A DNA stretch of 64,000 bases from DASPGQ01 sp035457705. GTDB lineage: Bacteria > Acidobacteriota > Vicinamibacteria > Marinacidobacterales > SMYC01. Of this stretch, positions 42,748 to 50,850 are shown in pieces (positions within the stretch are counted from its first letter, which is position 1; each line of letters begins with the position of its first letter). Where the stretch lies: assembly GCA_035457705.1 (NCBI GenBank), contig DATIBD010000098.1, positions 62,001-126,000 on the forward strand, written 5' to 3'. The notes under the pieces were generated by a model. The model ran no database searches. It was not told the origin of the DNA and saw only the letters and a program-made list of their open reading frames with translations. The translations under genes and the position numbers were made by a program.

Positions 42748-42936
42748 CTAATCTATCAGGAGTTCCCGATACAAGGCGACATAGCGTTCGACCTGCCGAT
42801 CTGAGGAGAAGTCCTCGGTCCCCATTTTCAAAAAATTGACTTCTCCGTTACGCAGGTCGTTCGCCTCGAACGGATGGGTGTCGGCTTTACCCGCCAGGAA
42901 GCTGCGTGTAGACGAGAGCCCTATGGCTGCTCGGTG
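42748..42936 (-). pseudogene. Possible C-terminal remnant of a glycosyltransferase
   Basis: In the 320-nt gap between the ATP-grasp operon and the KirBac gene, the minus strand has an open frame of about 62 codons closed by TAG at 42748-42750. There is no plausible start. It ends SSDRQVERYVALYRELLID, which strongly resembles the C-terminal helix of GT4-type glycosyltransferases (EFSxERMVERYxxLYRELL). It lies 8 nt upstream of the ATP-grasp ATG and is in the same direction, as if a glycosyltransferase gene once headed the operon. Upstream it stops at an in-frame TGA. The homology call rests on a short motif. Confidence 0.4.
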
Positions 42937-43059
42937 GACTCATCCCCCCGGCCCAATCTTACCCGAAGCACCGCAGCTCACGACGATGACCCGGCGCGCC
43001 ACCGCAAGAACCCGCAAATGTCGAGGCATCGCCCTCGGGATGGCTGGCGTGGGATAGTA

Positions 43060-44010
43060 ATGGTCATGTTCGGGCTCAAGATCGACCAGAAATCCGACCG
43101 GGACCTGGGGTTCGGCTCGGTCGTCGCCTCCCGCTCGGCGGAACGCCTTTTGAACCGCGACGGTACCTTCAACTCGAAGCGCGCGGGGCTCGGACCGCTC
43201 GCGTCTCTCCATCTTTATGACGCGCTTCTCACCATGCGCTGGTCGCACTTCCTGGTTGTGGTCGTCCTCGCTTTCTTCGCGACCAATGCCGGCTTCGCCG
43301 TCTTGTACGCCGCCCTCGGAGGCGAAGCTCTGGCCGGCGGCTCGTTCTCCTCCTCGTTCGTGCGCGCCTTCTTCTTCAGCGTCCATACCCTCTCCACCGT
43401 GGGCTTCGGGAACATCGTTCCGGCCTCGCTTTCGGCCAATGTGCTCATGACGCTCGAGTCGCTCGTCGGGCTTCTCGAGGTGGCGATCACGACGGGGCTC
43501 GTCTTCGCTCGCTTTTCTCGCCCCACCGCGAAGATATTGTTCAGCCACAGCGCCGTCGTAGCTCCCTATCGCGACGGGCACGGCCTCATGTTTCGCATCG
43601 CGAACCAGAAGAGCACGCAGCTCATCGAGCTCGAGGCGAAAGTCATCTACAGCTGGATGGAGAACGACGGCGAGCGCTGGATCAGACGTTTTCAACAGCT
43701 GCCCCTGGAGCGCGACAAGGTCGCCTTCTTCCCTCTTTCCTGGACCGTGGTTCACCCCATCGACAAGAAGAGCCCGCTCCATGGGCTGACCGATCCCGCG
43801 TGCAAGAAAACGGACGCCGAGGTTCTCATCTTGCTCCAGGGCATCGACGAGACTTTTTCTCAGACGGTTCACGCGCGCTCGTCCTACAAAGCCGACGAAA
43901 TCGTATGGAACGCTCGCTTCACCGACATCTTCCTGCGCTCCGAGTCCAACGCCATCGCGGGCATCGATCTGGGACGCCTTTCCGAATACGAGCGGGTCTT
44001 CAACGACTGA
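43060..44010 (+). CDS. Inward-rectifier potassium channel (KirBac type)
   Basis: This 316-residue protein has a KirBac layout: an amphipathic slide-helix region (LASLHLYDALLTMRWSHFLV), M1 helix (VVVVLAFFATNAGFAVLYAA), pore helix and selectivity filter TVGFGN (residues 113-118). M2 follows (MTLESLVGLLEVAITTGLVF), then a C-terminal immunoglobulin-like cytoplasmic domain (LMFRIANQKSTQLIELEAKV; FPLSWTVVHPI). It forms tetrameric potassium channels in the inner membrane. ATG at 43060 is chosen because the conserved protein starts there. The upstream open frame to 42874 is non-coding. Confidence 0.93.
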   Translation: MVMFGLKIDQKSDRDLGFGSVVASRSAERLLNRDGTFNSKRAGLGPLASLHLYDALLTMRWSHFLVVVVLAFFATNAGFAVLYAALGGEALAGGSFSSSFVRAFFFSVHTLSTVGFGNIVPASLSANVLMTLESLVGLLEVAITTGLVFARFSRPTAKILFSHSAVVAPYRDGHGLMFRIANQKSTQLIELEAKVIYSWMENDGERWIRRFQQLPLERDKVAFFPLSWTVVHPIDKKSPLHGLTDPACKKTDAEVLILLQGIDETFSQTVHARSSYKADEIVWNARFTDIFLRSESNAIAGIDLGRLSEYERVFND

Positions 44011-44069
44011 TTCGCGAAGAGCGAGAGGTGCGAGTGGCGAACGCCACGGAGGTCTGATACACGTCCCGC

Positions 44070-44936
44070 GTGTCCTTCCGGTACGGTTTCATTCTGAACG
44101 CGGGCAAGACGGCCGAAAGCATCGTCGAGGTCGCGATTGCCGCCGAAGAGCACGGTTGGGACGGGCTCTTCATCGCCGACGCGATCGGAATCGAGACGAA
44201 GGAGTTCCCCGCTTTTCCGTTTTTCGACCCCTGGGTCTTGATGGGCGCGATGGCGGTTCGGACCAGGCGGCTCGTCCTCGGCACGATGCTAACCGCCGTT
44301 CCGAGGCGGCGCCCCTGGAAGCTGGCACGCGAGGTCGTGACACTGGATCACCTGTCTCACGGTCGCGTCATTCTAGGGACGGGTGTCGGGGCGGCCGAGG
44401 ACGACGGCGGTTTCTACAAGGTCGGCGAGGCCATGGACCTCAAGACCCGCGCCGACCGTCTCGACGAGGGCCTCCAGGTTTTGGCGGGGCTCATGATGGG
44501 CGAACCTTTCTCGTTCAGGGGTGAGCACTTCAAAGTGGACGCGATGACCCTGCTGCCGCCGCCGGTGCAGCGACCGAGAGTGCCGTTGTGGGTCGTGGGC
44601 GTCTGGCCCAAGCCGAAGTCCATGGCCCGGGCGCTCCTTTGGGACGGCCTCATTCCGCAACCGCCGACACCCGCTGAGGGCTACCCGGAGCCTTTCGCCC
44701 CCGACGTCTATCGCGAGATCAAAATCTATGTCGAGGAGCATCGAAAATCCGAAAGCCCCTTCGACATCCCTGCGAGCGGCACCACGTCGGGAGCGAAGAA
44801 AGACCGACATAAGGCGCGAGATCAAGTGCAGGCCTACGCCGAAGCCGGCGCGACCTGGTGGCTCGAAGCCTCGTTCTCCTTCGACACCAGCGCCCCTTTG
44901 AAGCGAATCCGGCAAGGACCGCCCCGGTTCGATTGA
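44070..44936 (+). CDS. LLM-class flavin-dependent oxidoreductase
   Basis: This 288-residue luciferase-like TIM-barrel protein opens FRYGFILNAGKTAESIVEVA, with AAEEHGWDGLFIADA, RRLVLGTMLTAVPRRRPWKL, TLDHLSHGRVILGTGVG and FSFRGEHFKVDAMTLLPPPV, all typical of FMN/F420-binding LLM oxidoreductases. It is slightly shorter than average. GTG start with no close Shine-Dalgarno: a TGATAC hexamer ends 9 nt upstream. The substrate cannot be read. It lies 59 nt after KirBac. Confidence 0.9.
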   Translation: MSFRYGFILNAGKTAESIVEVAIAAEEHGWDGLFIADAIGIETKEFPAFPFFDPWVLMGAMAVRTRRLVLGTMLTAVPRRRPWKLAREVVTLDHLSHGRVILGTGVGAAEDDGGFYKVGEAMDLKTRADRLDEGLQVLAGLMMGEPFSFRGEHFKVDAMTLLPPPVQRPRVPLWVVGVWPKPKSMARALLWDGLIPQPPTPAEGYPEPFAPDVYREIKIYVEEHRKSESPFDIPASGTTSGAKKDRHKARDQVQAYAEAGATWWLEASFSFDTSAPLKRIRQGPPRFD

Positions 44937-44959
44937 CCCGAGGTTGCGGGCGATCAGTG

Positions 44960-45487
44960 TCAAGGAGCTTCGACGAACTCGCCCGTCGCTTTGTTCTTGT
45001 ACACCCGTTCGCCCGCGAAGATCCGTCCGTTCATGGCGACGTAGACGCCGGGAGCGAGTGCTTGCGCGAAGGCGAGAGCGCTTCCGAGGTTGAAGAGACC
45101 ATCGGAGCTTCCGAACTTGAAGGGAATCATCGCTCCCGTGAGCACGATCGTCTTGTCCTTGATGCGCGCCTCGGAGAGAGCCCGCGCGGTTACCTCCATC
45201 GTGTCCGTCCCGTGGGTGATCACGATTCGCGTCTCCTTGGCCTTGCGGCAATGCTCGACGACGATCGCGCGGTCGTCGTCCGACATATCGAGCGAATCGA
45301 TCATCATCAACGTCCGCACGTCGACCGCGAGCTTGGACCGGCCGAGGGCGAGCATCTCGGGCACGTGGGTGTCCCGAAAATAGAGCTCGCCCCGGATCTC
45401 GTCGTACTCCTTGTCGAAGGTGCCGCCGGTGACGAAGAGACGGATCCGCGGCTCGGGCGCGCGACTACTCTTCGGCTCGCTCATCAT
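44960..45487 (-). CDS. Single-domain asparaginase-like protein
   Basis: This 175-residue protein corresponds to the N-terminal domain of L-asparaginases only. It has the first catalytic Thr motif in FVTGGTFDKEYDE and the second in VITHGTDTMEVTA, then KTIVLTGAMIPF. Normal asparaginases are about 320-350 residues, with a C-terminal domain completing the dimer. Short one-domain homologues do exist in bacteria, so this is not necessarily truncated. TATAAT lies just upstream of its two adjacent ATG codons. It converges on the LLM oxidoreductase gene. Confidence 0.85.
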   Translation of the reverse strand: MMSEPKSSRAPEPRIRLFVTGGTFDKEYDEIRGELYFRDTHVPEMLALGRSKLAVDVRTLMMIDSLDMSDDDRAIVVEHCRKAKETRIVITHGTDTMEVTARALSEARIKDKTIVLTGAMIPFKFGSSDGLFNLGSALAFAQALAPGVYVAMNGRIFAGERVYKNKATGEFVEAP

Positions 45488-45492
45488 CGCTC

Positions 45493-45498
45493 ATTATA
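45493..45498 (-). promoter_or_regulatory. -10 element TATAAT for the asparaginase-like gene
   Basis: A perfect TATAAT on the minus strand ends 5 nt before the first and 8 nt before the second of two tandem ATG codons. Transcription would begin at the start codon itself. The rest of the divergent region to 45670 shows no gene. Confidence 0.45.
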
Positions 45499-45670
45499 GA
45501 AGACCGTTTTGCGGACGTCCTCGCGCGCCAGCGCCGGTTACATGTCGGTGAACGTTTCGAATCTTTGCGGGAGTGAAGTGGTTCGCCAGGGAAGTGTGTT
45601 ATTCTTGGCGCTCGTAGGCAAAATCCAAGGGTCGCGCACCCTGTTCGCGGTGCGGCAAGGAGAGGATTGA

Positions 45671-46201
45671 ATGACGAGATTTTCGTTCAGCGCCTTGGTG
45701 TTCGCTTTCAGCGCGTCGGCGGCCGTTGCCCAGCAGGGAAAAAACGCCCCGACGTCCATCACGACTGTCGAGCTCGGGGACGTGAAGGTTCGCTACCTGA
45801 ACTTCAAATGGGACGAAAAGGCGTTCGAAGCTCTGGAGAAGGGCGGCGACCTGCCAGCGGCGCAGCGCAGCTGGGCCATCGCGCGCCTGTTCCCGGACAG
45901 ACCGATCCTGATCGACGGAATACGGATCTCGGGGGGAAACCTTCTCATCCTCAACCCGGCTCGCGGAGAGAAGCCAATGACGTTCGAGGTGAGGGTGATT
46001 GACATGCGCGAGATATGGGAGGACCCGAACGTCATCGCTGTGCCTCCGGAGGGGCGGACGCTCTTCGAGGGGCCCGCCCACTTCGGGAAAGCGAACACCG
46101 TGGCCGAACGTCTGACGCTCGCTTTGAGCGAGGGCGACGGTGCGATCAAGCTTTCGATCCACTACGGGGATCGACTGGCTGAACTGGAGTTCAACCGCTA
46201 A
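45671..46201 (+). CDS. Secreted hypothetical protein
   Basis: This 176-residue protein has a signal peptide (FSFSALVFAFSASAAVAQQ). A domain with strands MTFEVRVIDMREIW and AIKLSIHYGDRLAELEF follows. AAGGAGAGG is just upstream of the ATG. No family is recognised. It may be a periplasmic beta-sandwich protein. Confidence 0.7.
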   Translation: MTRFSFSALVFAFSASAAVAQQGKNAPTSITTVELGDVKVRYLNFKWDEKAFEALEKGGDLPAAQRSWAIARLFPDRPILIDGIRISGGNLLILNPARGEKPMTFEVRVIDMREIWEDPNVIAVPPEGRTLFEGPAHFGKANTVAERLTLALSEGDGAIKLSIHYGDRLAELEFNR

Positions 46202-46377
46202 ACGTTCCCGCGGAAAGAAGCTGGCCGCGTCGGTCCGGTCGGAATGAGGAGCGATGGCCAGCTCTGACTCCGGCATGCGGCGCTCATGTCGGCGCCCGCG
46301 CTCGTCGGCGTGCCCTCGTGTTTCGGAGGCGGACAGCGCCGTCTCGTGGATAATTGTCCATTCTCGAGCCCCGGCCC

Positions 46378-47241
46378 TCAGCGGCCCAGGCCTTCGAGCG
46401 TTTGCCTCTTGTATCCGCCGGGAGGGGTGAACTCCTGATCCGCGATCGAAACCTCGTCTGCTGACGCGAAGGTCGATCGCCGGATGAGCTTTTGCTCGCC
46501 GTCGTAGGCTTCGGAGATGAGAGGAAACCCCCCGAGATCGGCCGTGATCGCCGCCCCGACATTTCCGACGGTGCCGCCGCCGAACAGAGGAATACTCGAA
46601 ACGCTTTTCGCCAGCTGCATGAGCCCTTCCGCGAAGTCTCTCATCTCGTGGGCAAGCGCCACCATCTCCTCTCCACCCGCAATCGCACTTTCATCACAAA
46701 CACAGGCCTTTTCTTCCAGGACACCATCCCGAGCAACCTGTTTCCACTGACAGGCGATCCCATTGGCGCTTCCGCTCTGGCCGAGATCCGTTACGACTGG
46801 AGGGGACGGGGGCTTGTAATCTCCACCTCCCATCTTGTCCTTCATCATGCGTTCCATCATCTCTCGTTGCTCGGGAGGAACCTGTGCGAGCGCCTCTTGC
46901 ATTTGCTTCATGGCTTGACTCATCTGCTGCCCGAGAGCCTCGATGCGCTCCCGATCGAGGACCATGTAAGACTTCTTGTCATGATCGATCATGTACATTT
47001 CATCGGTTTCCCCCAGGAAGATCACGGTGCTCGCAAGCTTCCCGTCCATCCCCTGGGTGTCCATCCGCATGCGATTGCCTTCGACCTTGGTCACGGTGAC
47101 GTACGACTCGCGTGCGTCGAAGAACTGGTTGTCTTCGGCGAAATTCTCGACCGTGTTGCGAAACACCGCTCCCGCCTGGGCGAGTCCCTCGATACCTGGC
47201 ATCGTAAGACAAACGGCGAGCACACTCGTTCTCAGGTTCAT
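46378..47241 (-). CDS. Secreted protein, DUF4412-like
   Basis: This 287-residue protein has a signal peptide (SVLAVCLTMPGIEGLAQ). The domain contains VTVTKVEGNRMRMDTQGM, IFLGETDEMYMIDHDKKSYM, a Met/Gln-rich helix (LGQQMSQAMKQMQEALAQV) and a C-terminal half with cysteines (GIACQWKQ, EKACVCDES). This matches the general look of DUF4412 proteins, which resemble the LolA/LolB fold and are found in many Gram-negative bacteria. Start at 47241 has GGAGG 6 nt upstream. Longer frames are unsupported. Confidence 0.8.
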   Translation of the reverse strand: MNLRTSVLAVCLTMPGIEGLAQAGAVFRNTVENFAEDNQFFDARESYVTVTKVEGNRMRMDTQGMDGKLASTVIFLGETDEMYMIDHDKKSYMVLDRERIEALGQQMSQAMKQMQEALAQVPPEQREMMERMMKDKMGGGDYKPPSPPVVTDLGQSGSANGIACQWKQVARDGVLEEKACVCDESAIAGGEEMVALAHEMRDFAEGLMQLAKSVSSIPLFGGGTVGNVGAAITADLGGFPLISEAYDGEQKLIRRSTFASADEVSIADQEFTPPGGYKRQTLEGLGR

Positions 47242-47343
47242 CAACTCCTCCAGCTGTCTATGTGTTGTGAGATCCTGATTAAAATAACATAGCGGCGCGA
47301 GAGCCGAAAGGTGTCCTCGTCGAGAGCTTCGATGCCACCGGAG

Positions 47344-47349
47344 TATAAT
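47344..47349 (+). promoter_or_regulatory. -10 element TATAAT of the second ATP-grasp operon, leaderless
   Basis: A perfect TATAAT ends 7 nt before the GTG start of ATP-grasp paralogue 2, and there is no Shine-Dalgarno. Transcription start would coincide with the GTG. Confidence 0.5.
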
Positions 47350-47356
47350 CCCGTGC

Positions 47357-48580
47357 GTGACGAACGTAGTCTTCGTGGCTCCTTTCTTCATGGAGACCAC
47401 GCTACGTTTCATCGATTCCGCGGCCTCGCTGACCGACGTCCGGCTCGGACTCGTCAGCCAGGCTCCCGAGGACGAGCTTCCCCCACGGTTGAGAGCGAAG
47501 CTCTCCAATCATTTCCGCGTCGACGACGGAATCTCGACCGACGCTCTGCGTCCTGCGTTGCACGCCATGCGGAAGGCATTCGGTTCCGTAGACCGCATCC
47601 TCGGAACACTCGAACAGCTGCAGGTGCCCCTGGGGCAGCTTCGCGACGAGCTCAATGTCCCCGGTCTCGGGGCGGAGACCGCGCTCAACTTTCGCGACAA
47701 GGCACGCATGAAGACGGTTCTCGCCGGAGCGGGTCTCCCCTGCGCGCGCCATCGCCTCGTCCAAGAGGCGGAGGCCGCTCTCGCCTTCGCCCGTGAGAAC
47801 GGCTATCCGCTCGTGGTGAAGCCGCCCGCCGGAGCCGGCGCCCTCGCCACGTACCGTATCGACGACGAAGCCTCTCTCATCGAGTGTCTCCGCGCGATGC
47901 CGCCATCGCCCCAACAACCCACTCTGTTGGAGGAGTTCATCGTCGGAGAGGAGCACTCGTTCGACAGCGTGGTGATCGGGGGTCGACTCGTTTGGTACTC
48001 GGTGAACGACTATTACCCGTCGCCCATCGAGGTTCTCCGACATCCATGGATTCAATGGTGCGTCGTCTCGCCGAAAGAGATCGACCATCCGCGCTACGAC
48101 GGCATCCGTGAGGTCGCCGAGCCCGCGCTTCGAGCTCTCGGCCTCGTGAGCGGCCTGAGTCACATGGAGTGGTTCCTGCGCTCGGGAGACAGAGTCGCAA
48201 TCTCAGAGGTCGGCGCCAGGCCTCCCGGAGCTCAGTTCGCAACACTTATCTCCTACGCGCACGACTTCGACTTGTATCGCGCTTGGGCCGAGCTGATGGT
48301 TCACGACCGGTTCAAGCCGCCACCGCGACGCTACGCGGTCGGGGCCGCGTATGTTCGGGGACAGGGCAGCGGGAATCGAGTAAAGGCAGTGCATGGACTC
48401 GAGCACGCACAGCGCGAGATCGGAGACCTGGTGGTCGAGGCGAAGCTTCCCCGAGCGGGACAGGCGCCGACCGGCACCTACGAGGGAGAGGGTTACGTGA
48501 TCCTGCGCCATCCGGATACCGAGGTGGTCGAGCGCGGCCTCAAACGTCTCGTCGAGCGCATCTACGTGGAGCTGGAGTGA
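47357..48580 (+). CDS. ATP-grasp ligase, paralogue 2
   Basis: This 407-residue ATP-grasp protein is of the same subfamily as the gene at 41.5 kb. It has a pre-ATP-grasp N-terminal domain, core Lys in YPLVVKPPAGAGALATYR, FDSVVIGGRLVWYSVNDYYP, SHMEWFLRSGDRVAISEVGA (metal-binding Glu) and a C-terminal region ending VILRHPDTEVVERGLKRLV. It begins at a probable leaderless GTG and is followed after 4 nt by paralogue 3 and then a deaminase. It should activate a carboxylate with ATP. The partner substrate is unknown. Confidence 0.9.
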   Translation: MTNVVFVAPFFMETTLRFIDSAASLTDVRLGLVSQAPEDELPPRLRAKLSNHFRVDDGISTDALRPALHAMRKAFGSVDRILGTLEQLQVPLGQLRDELNVPGLGAETALNFRDKARMKTVLAGAGLPCARHRLVQEAEAALAFARENGYPLVVKPPAGAGALATYRIDDEASLIECLRAMPPSPQQPTLLEEFIVGEEHSFDSVVIGGRLVWYSVNDYYPSPIEVLRHPWIQWCVVSPKEIDHPRYDGIREVAEPALRALGLVSGLSHMEWFLRSGDRVAISEVGARPPGAQFATLISYAHDFDLYRAWAELMVHDRFKPPPRRYAVGAAYVRGQGSGNRVKAVHGLEHAQREIGDLVVEAKLPRAGQAPTGTYEGEGYVILRHPDTEVVERGLKRLVERIYVELE

Positions 48581-48584
48581 CCGC

Positions 48585-49811
48585 GTGAACGTCTTGATGT
48601 TCAGCCCGGGATTTCCCGCGGAAATGCCCTATTTCGTACGGGGGCTGAAGCGAGTCGGAGCCAACGTGATCGGTCTCGGAGACCAGCCGACCTCGGCGCT
48701 TCCCCAGATCGCGCGGGAGAACCTCGCCGCCTACATCCAGGTTCCGTCGTTCACCGACGAAGCCGCGATCCTCCACGAGGTGGAGAACGCGCACCACCGT
48801 GCGCCCCTCGACCGGATCGAGTGTCTGTGGGAGCCGTTCATGATCCTCGCCGCCAAGCTCCGGGAGCACCTCCGGCTGCCGGGTATGACCGTCGGGGAGA
48901 CCGTCCCGTTTCGCGACAAGGAGATCATGAAGCGCCGGCTCGACGCGGCGGGCATTCGTACGCCAAGGCATCACAGCGTGACCTCGATCCGTGAGTGCCG
49001 CGAGGCGGCGGCGGACATCGGTTTTCCCGAAGCACCCGTCGTCGTCAAACCCATCGCGGGCGCCGGGTCCGCGGATACCTATCGAGTCGCCACTCCCGAG
49101 GAGCTCGAAGAGATCCTCCCTCGTCTCCGGCACGTACCGGAAGTCAGCGTCGAGGAGTTCATCGCGGGAATCGACTACACCTACGACACGGTGTGCGCGG
49201 AAGGAACGATCCAGCATTACAGCATTTCGTTCTACCGTCCGCGAGCTCTCGAAGCGCGCTCTCATGAATGGATCAGTCCCCAGACCGTCGTCGTTCGGGA
49301 CGTGGGCGCTCCCGAGCTTCGACCCGGCCGCGAGATGGGCGAGGCGGTCTTGAAGGCGCTGGGCTTCCGGGCGGGTTTCACCCACATGGAATGGTTCCTG
49401 ACGCCCGCGGGCGAAGCCGTTTTCGGCGAGATCGCAGCGCGTCCACCCGGGGCGCACCTGGTCGATCTGATCAACTTCGCTTCCGACGTCGATCTCTTCA
49501 CCGGCTGGGCGGAGGCGGTTTGTCACGGCCGTTTCAGTCAGAAGGCCGAGCGCAGGTACAACGCTGCCTGGATCTACAAACGCGCTCAGGGCCAGGGCCA
49601 CATCCAGCGGGTGGAAGGCCTCGAGCATCTCATGGCGGAGCTTTCCGAGCACGTCGTCGTGCTGGACCTGCTCCCGGTTGGAGCTCCTCGCCGCGACTGG
49701 AAGCAAACCCTCGTCTCGGACGGGATGATCATCGTGCGTCACCCGGATCTCCAGAAGACTCTCGAGATCGCCGATCGTTTTGCCACCGAGCTTCGCCTGT
49801 ACGCCGGATGA
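48585..49811 (+). CDS. ATP-grasp ligase, paralogue 3
   Basis: This 408-residue protein is closely similar in layout to the previous gene. It opens with VLMFSPGFPAEMPYFVRGL and VIGLGDQP. The core Lys is in PVVVKPIAGAGSADTYRV, followed by ISFYRPRALEARSHEWISPQ, THMEWFLTPAGEAVFGEIAA (metal-binding Glu) and VDLINFASDVDLFTGWAEA. All three paralogues share the HMEWF and RPPG blocks. It starts at GTG 4 nt after the upstream stop, so both are made from one message. Two adjacent, non-identical ligases suggest sequential additions to one product or a heteromeric enzyme. Confidence 0.9.
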   Translation: MNVLMFSPGFPAEMPYFVRGLKRVGANVIGLGDQPTSALPQIARENLAAYIQVPSFTDEAAILHEVENAHHRAPLDRIECLWEPFMILAAKLREHLRLPGMTVGETVPFRDKEIMKRRLDAAGIRTPRHHSVTSIRECREAAADIGFPEAPVVVKPIAGAGSADTYRVATPEELEEILPRLRHVPEVSVEEFIAGIDYTYDTVCAEGTIQHYSISFYRPRALEARSHEWISPQTVVVRDVGAPELRPGREMGEAVLKALGFRAGFTHMEWFLTPAGEAVFGEIAARPPGAHLVDLINFASDVDLFTGWAEAVCHGRFSQKAERRYNAAWIYKRAQGQGHIQRVEGLEHLMAELSEHVVVLDLLPVGAPRRDWKQTLVSDGMIIVRHPDLQKTLEIADRFATELRLYAG

Positions 49812-49830
49812 GGCAAGATCACGGAGTCCC

Positions 49831-50850
49831 GTGAAAGCCTTCATTCGTGGTCTGCCGAAAGCAGAGCTTCACGTTCACATCGAGGGCACCCTCGAGCCCG
49901 CTCTGATGCTTGCCCTCGCCGAGCGCAATCGCGTCGCGCTCAGATATTCATCCATCGATGCGATCCGAAAGGCCTACGCCTTCACCAGCCTCCAGTCCTT
50001 CCTAGATCTCTACTACGAGGGGATGAAGGTCCTGGTCCGCGAGCAGGATTTCTATGACCTGACGATGGCCTATCTCGAGCGAGCGAGCGACGACCGGGTA
50101 CGACACTCGGAGATCTTCTTCGATCCTCAGGCGCACACCGGGCGGGGAATCGGTTTCGCCACCGTCATCGGCGGGATCCGCCGGGCGCTCGCGGACGGCC
50201 TCGAGCGGTTCGGAATCTCGTCGCATCTGATCCTTTGTTTCCTCCGGCACCTTTCGGAAGACTCCGCCCGGACCACGCTCGAAGAGGCCCTGAATTTTCG
50301 CGAGGGAATCGTCGCCGTGGGCCTGGACTCCTCGGAGATGGGTCATCCGCCCGAGAAATTCGCGAAGGTATTCGCCGAGGCGCGCCGCGAGGGTTTCAAA
50401 GCGGTCGCTCACGCGGGCGAGGAAGGTCCCCCGCAGTATATCTGGCAAGCGCTCGACCTGCTCCAGGTGTCGCGGATCGATCACGGGGTTCGGTGCCTCG
50501 AGGATCCGAAGCTCGTCGAACGACTCGTTCGGGAGCGAGTAGCCCTGACGGTATGCCCGCTGTCCAACGTGAGGCTGCGGGTCTTCGAGACCATGGGCGA
50601 GCACAACCTCGGACGCCTGCTCGAGCTCGGGATTCGCGCCACGGTCAACTCGGACGATCCCGCCTATTTCGGCGGTTACGTCAGCGACAACTTTCTAGCC
50701 GCACAGCAGGCTCTGGGCCTCGAGGTTTCTGACATCCATCAGATGGCGAGAAACGCCTTCGTGGCATCGTTTCTCGAGGGTGAAAGGCGGGACGCGCTTC
50801 TTCGAGAGCTCGACGACTACGTGGCAGGTTTCAGTCCAGCCCGAAGGTGA
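49831..50850 (+). CDS. Adenine/adenosine deaminase
   Basis: This 339-residue metal-dependent deaminase has AELHVHIEGTLEPALMLALA (His-x-His), VAHAGEEGPPQYIWQALDLL, ICHGV-like IDHGVRCLEDPKLVE, VCPLSNVRLRVF and NSDDPAYFGGYVSDNFLA (catalytic Asp). The HAGEEGPP form is the one found in bacterial proteins characterised as adenine deaminases rather than adenosine deaminases. GTG at 49831 has GGAG upstream and follows the ATP-grasp stop by 19 nt. An ATG at 49780 would overlap that gene. Its place in the operon hints at a purine-containing substrate or simple salvage. Confidence 0.92.
   Translation: MKAFIRGLPKAELHVHIEGTLEPALMLALAERNRVALRYSSIDAIRKAYAFTSLQSFLDLYYEGMKVLVREQDFYDLTMAYLERASDDRVRHSEIFFDPQAHTGRGIGFATVIGGIRRALADGLERFGISSHLILCFLRHLSEDSARTTLEEALNFREGIVAVGLDSSEMGHPPEKFAKVFAEARREGFKAVAHAGEEGPPQYIWQALDLLQVSRIDHGVRCLEDPKLVERLVRERVALTVCPLSNVRLRVFETMGEHNLGRLLELGIRATVNSDDPAYFGGYVSDNFLAAQQALGLEVSDIHQMARNAFVASFLEGERRDALLRELDDYVAGFSPARR

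Noticed and set aside
42940..43872. 310-codon minus-strand frame opposite the KirBac gene
   Set aside because: Shadow of the channel gene; it ends at the TGA that bounds the glycosyltransferase-like remnant and is not a continuation of it.
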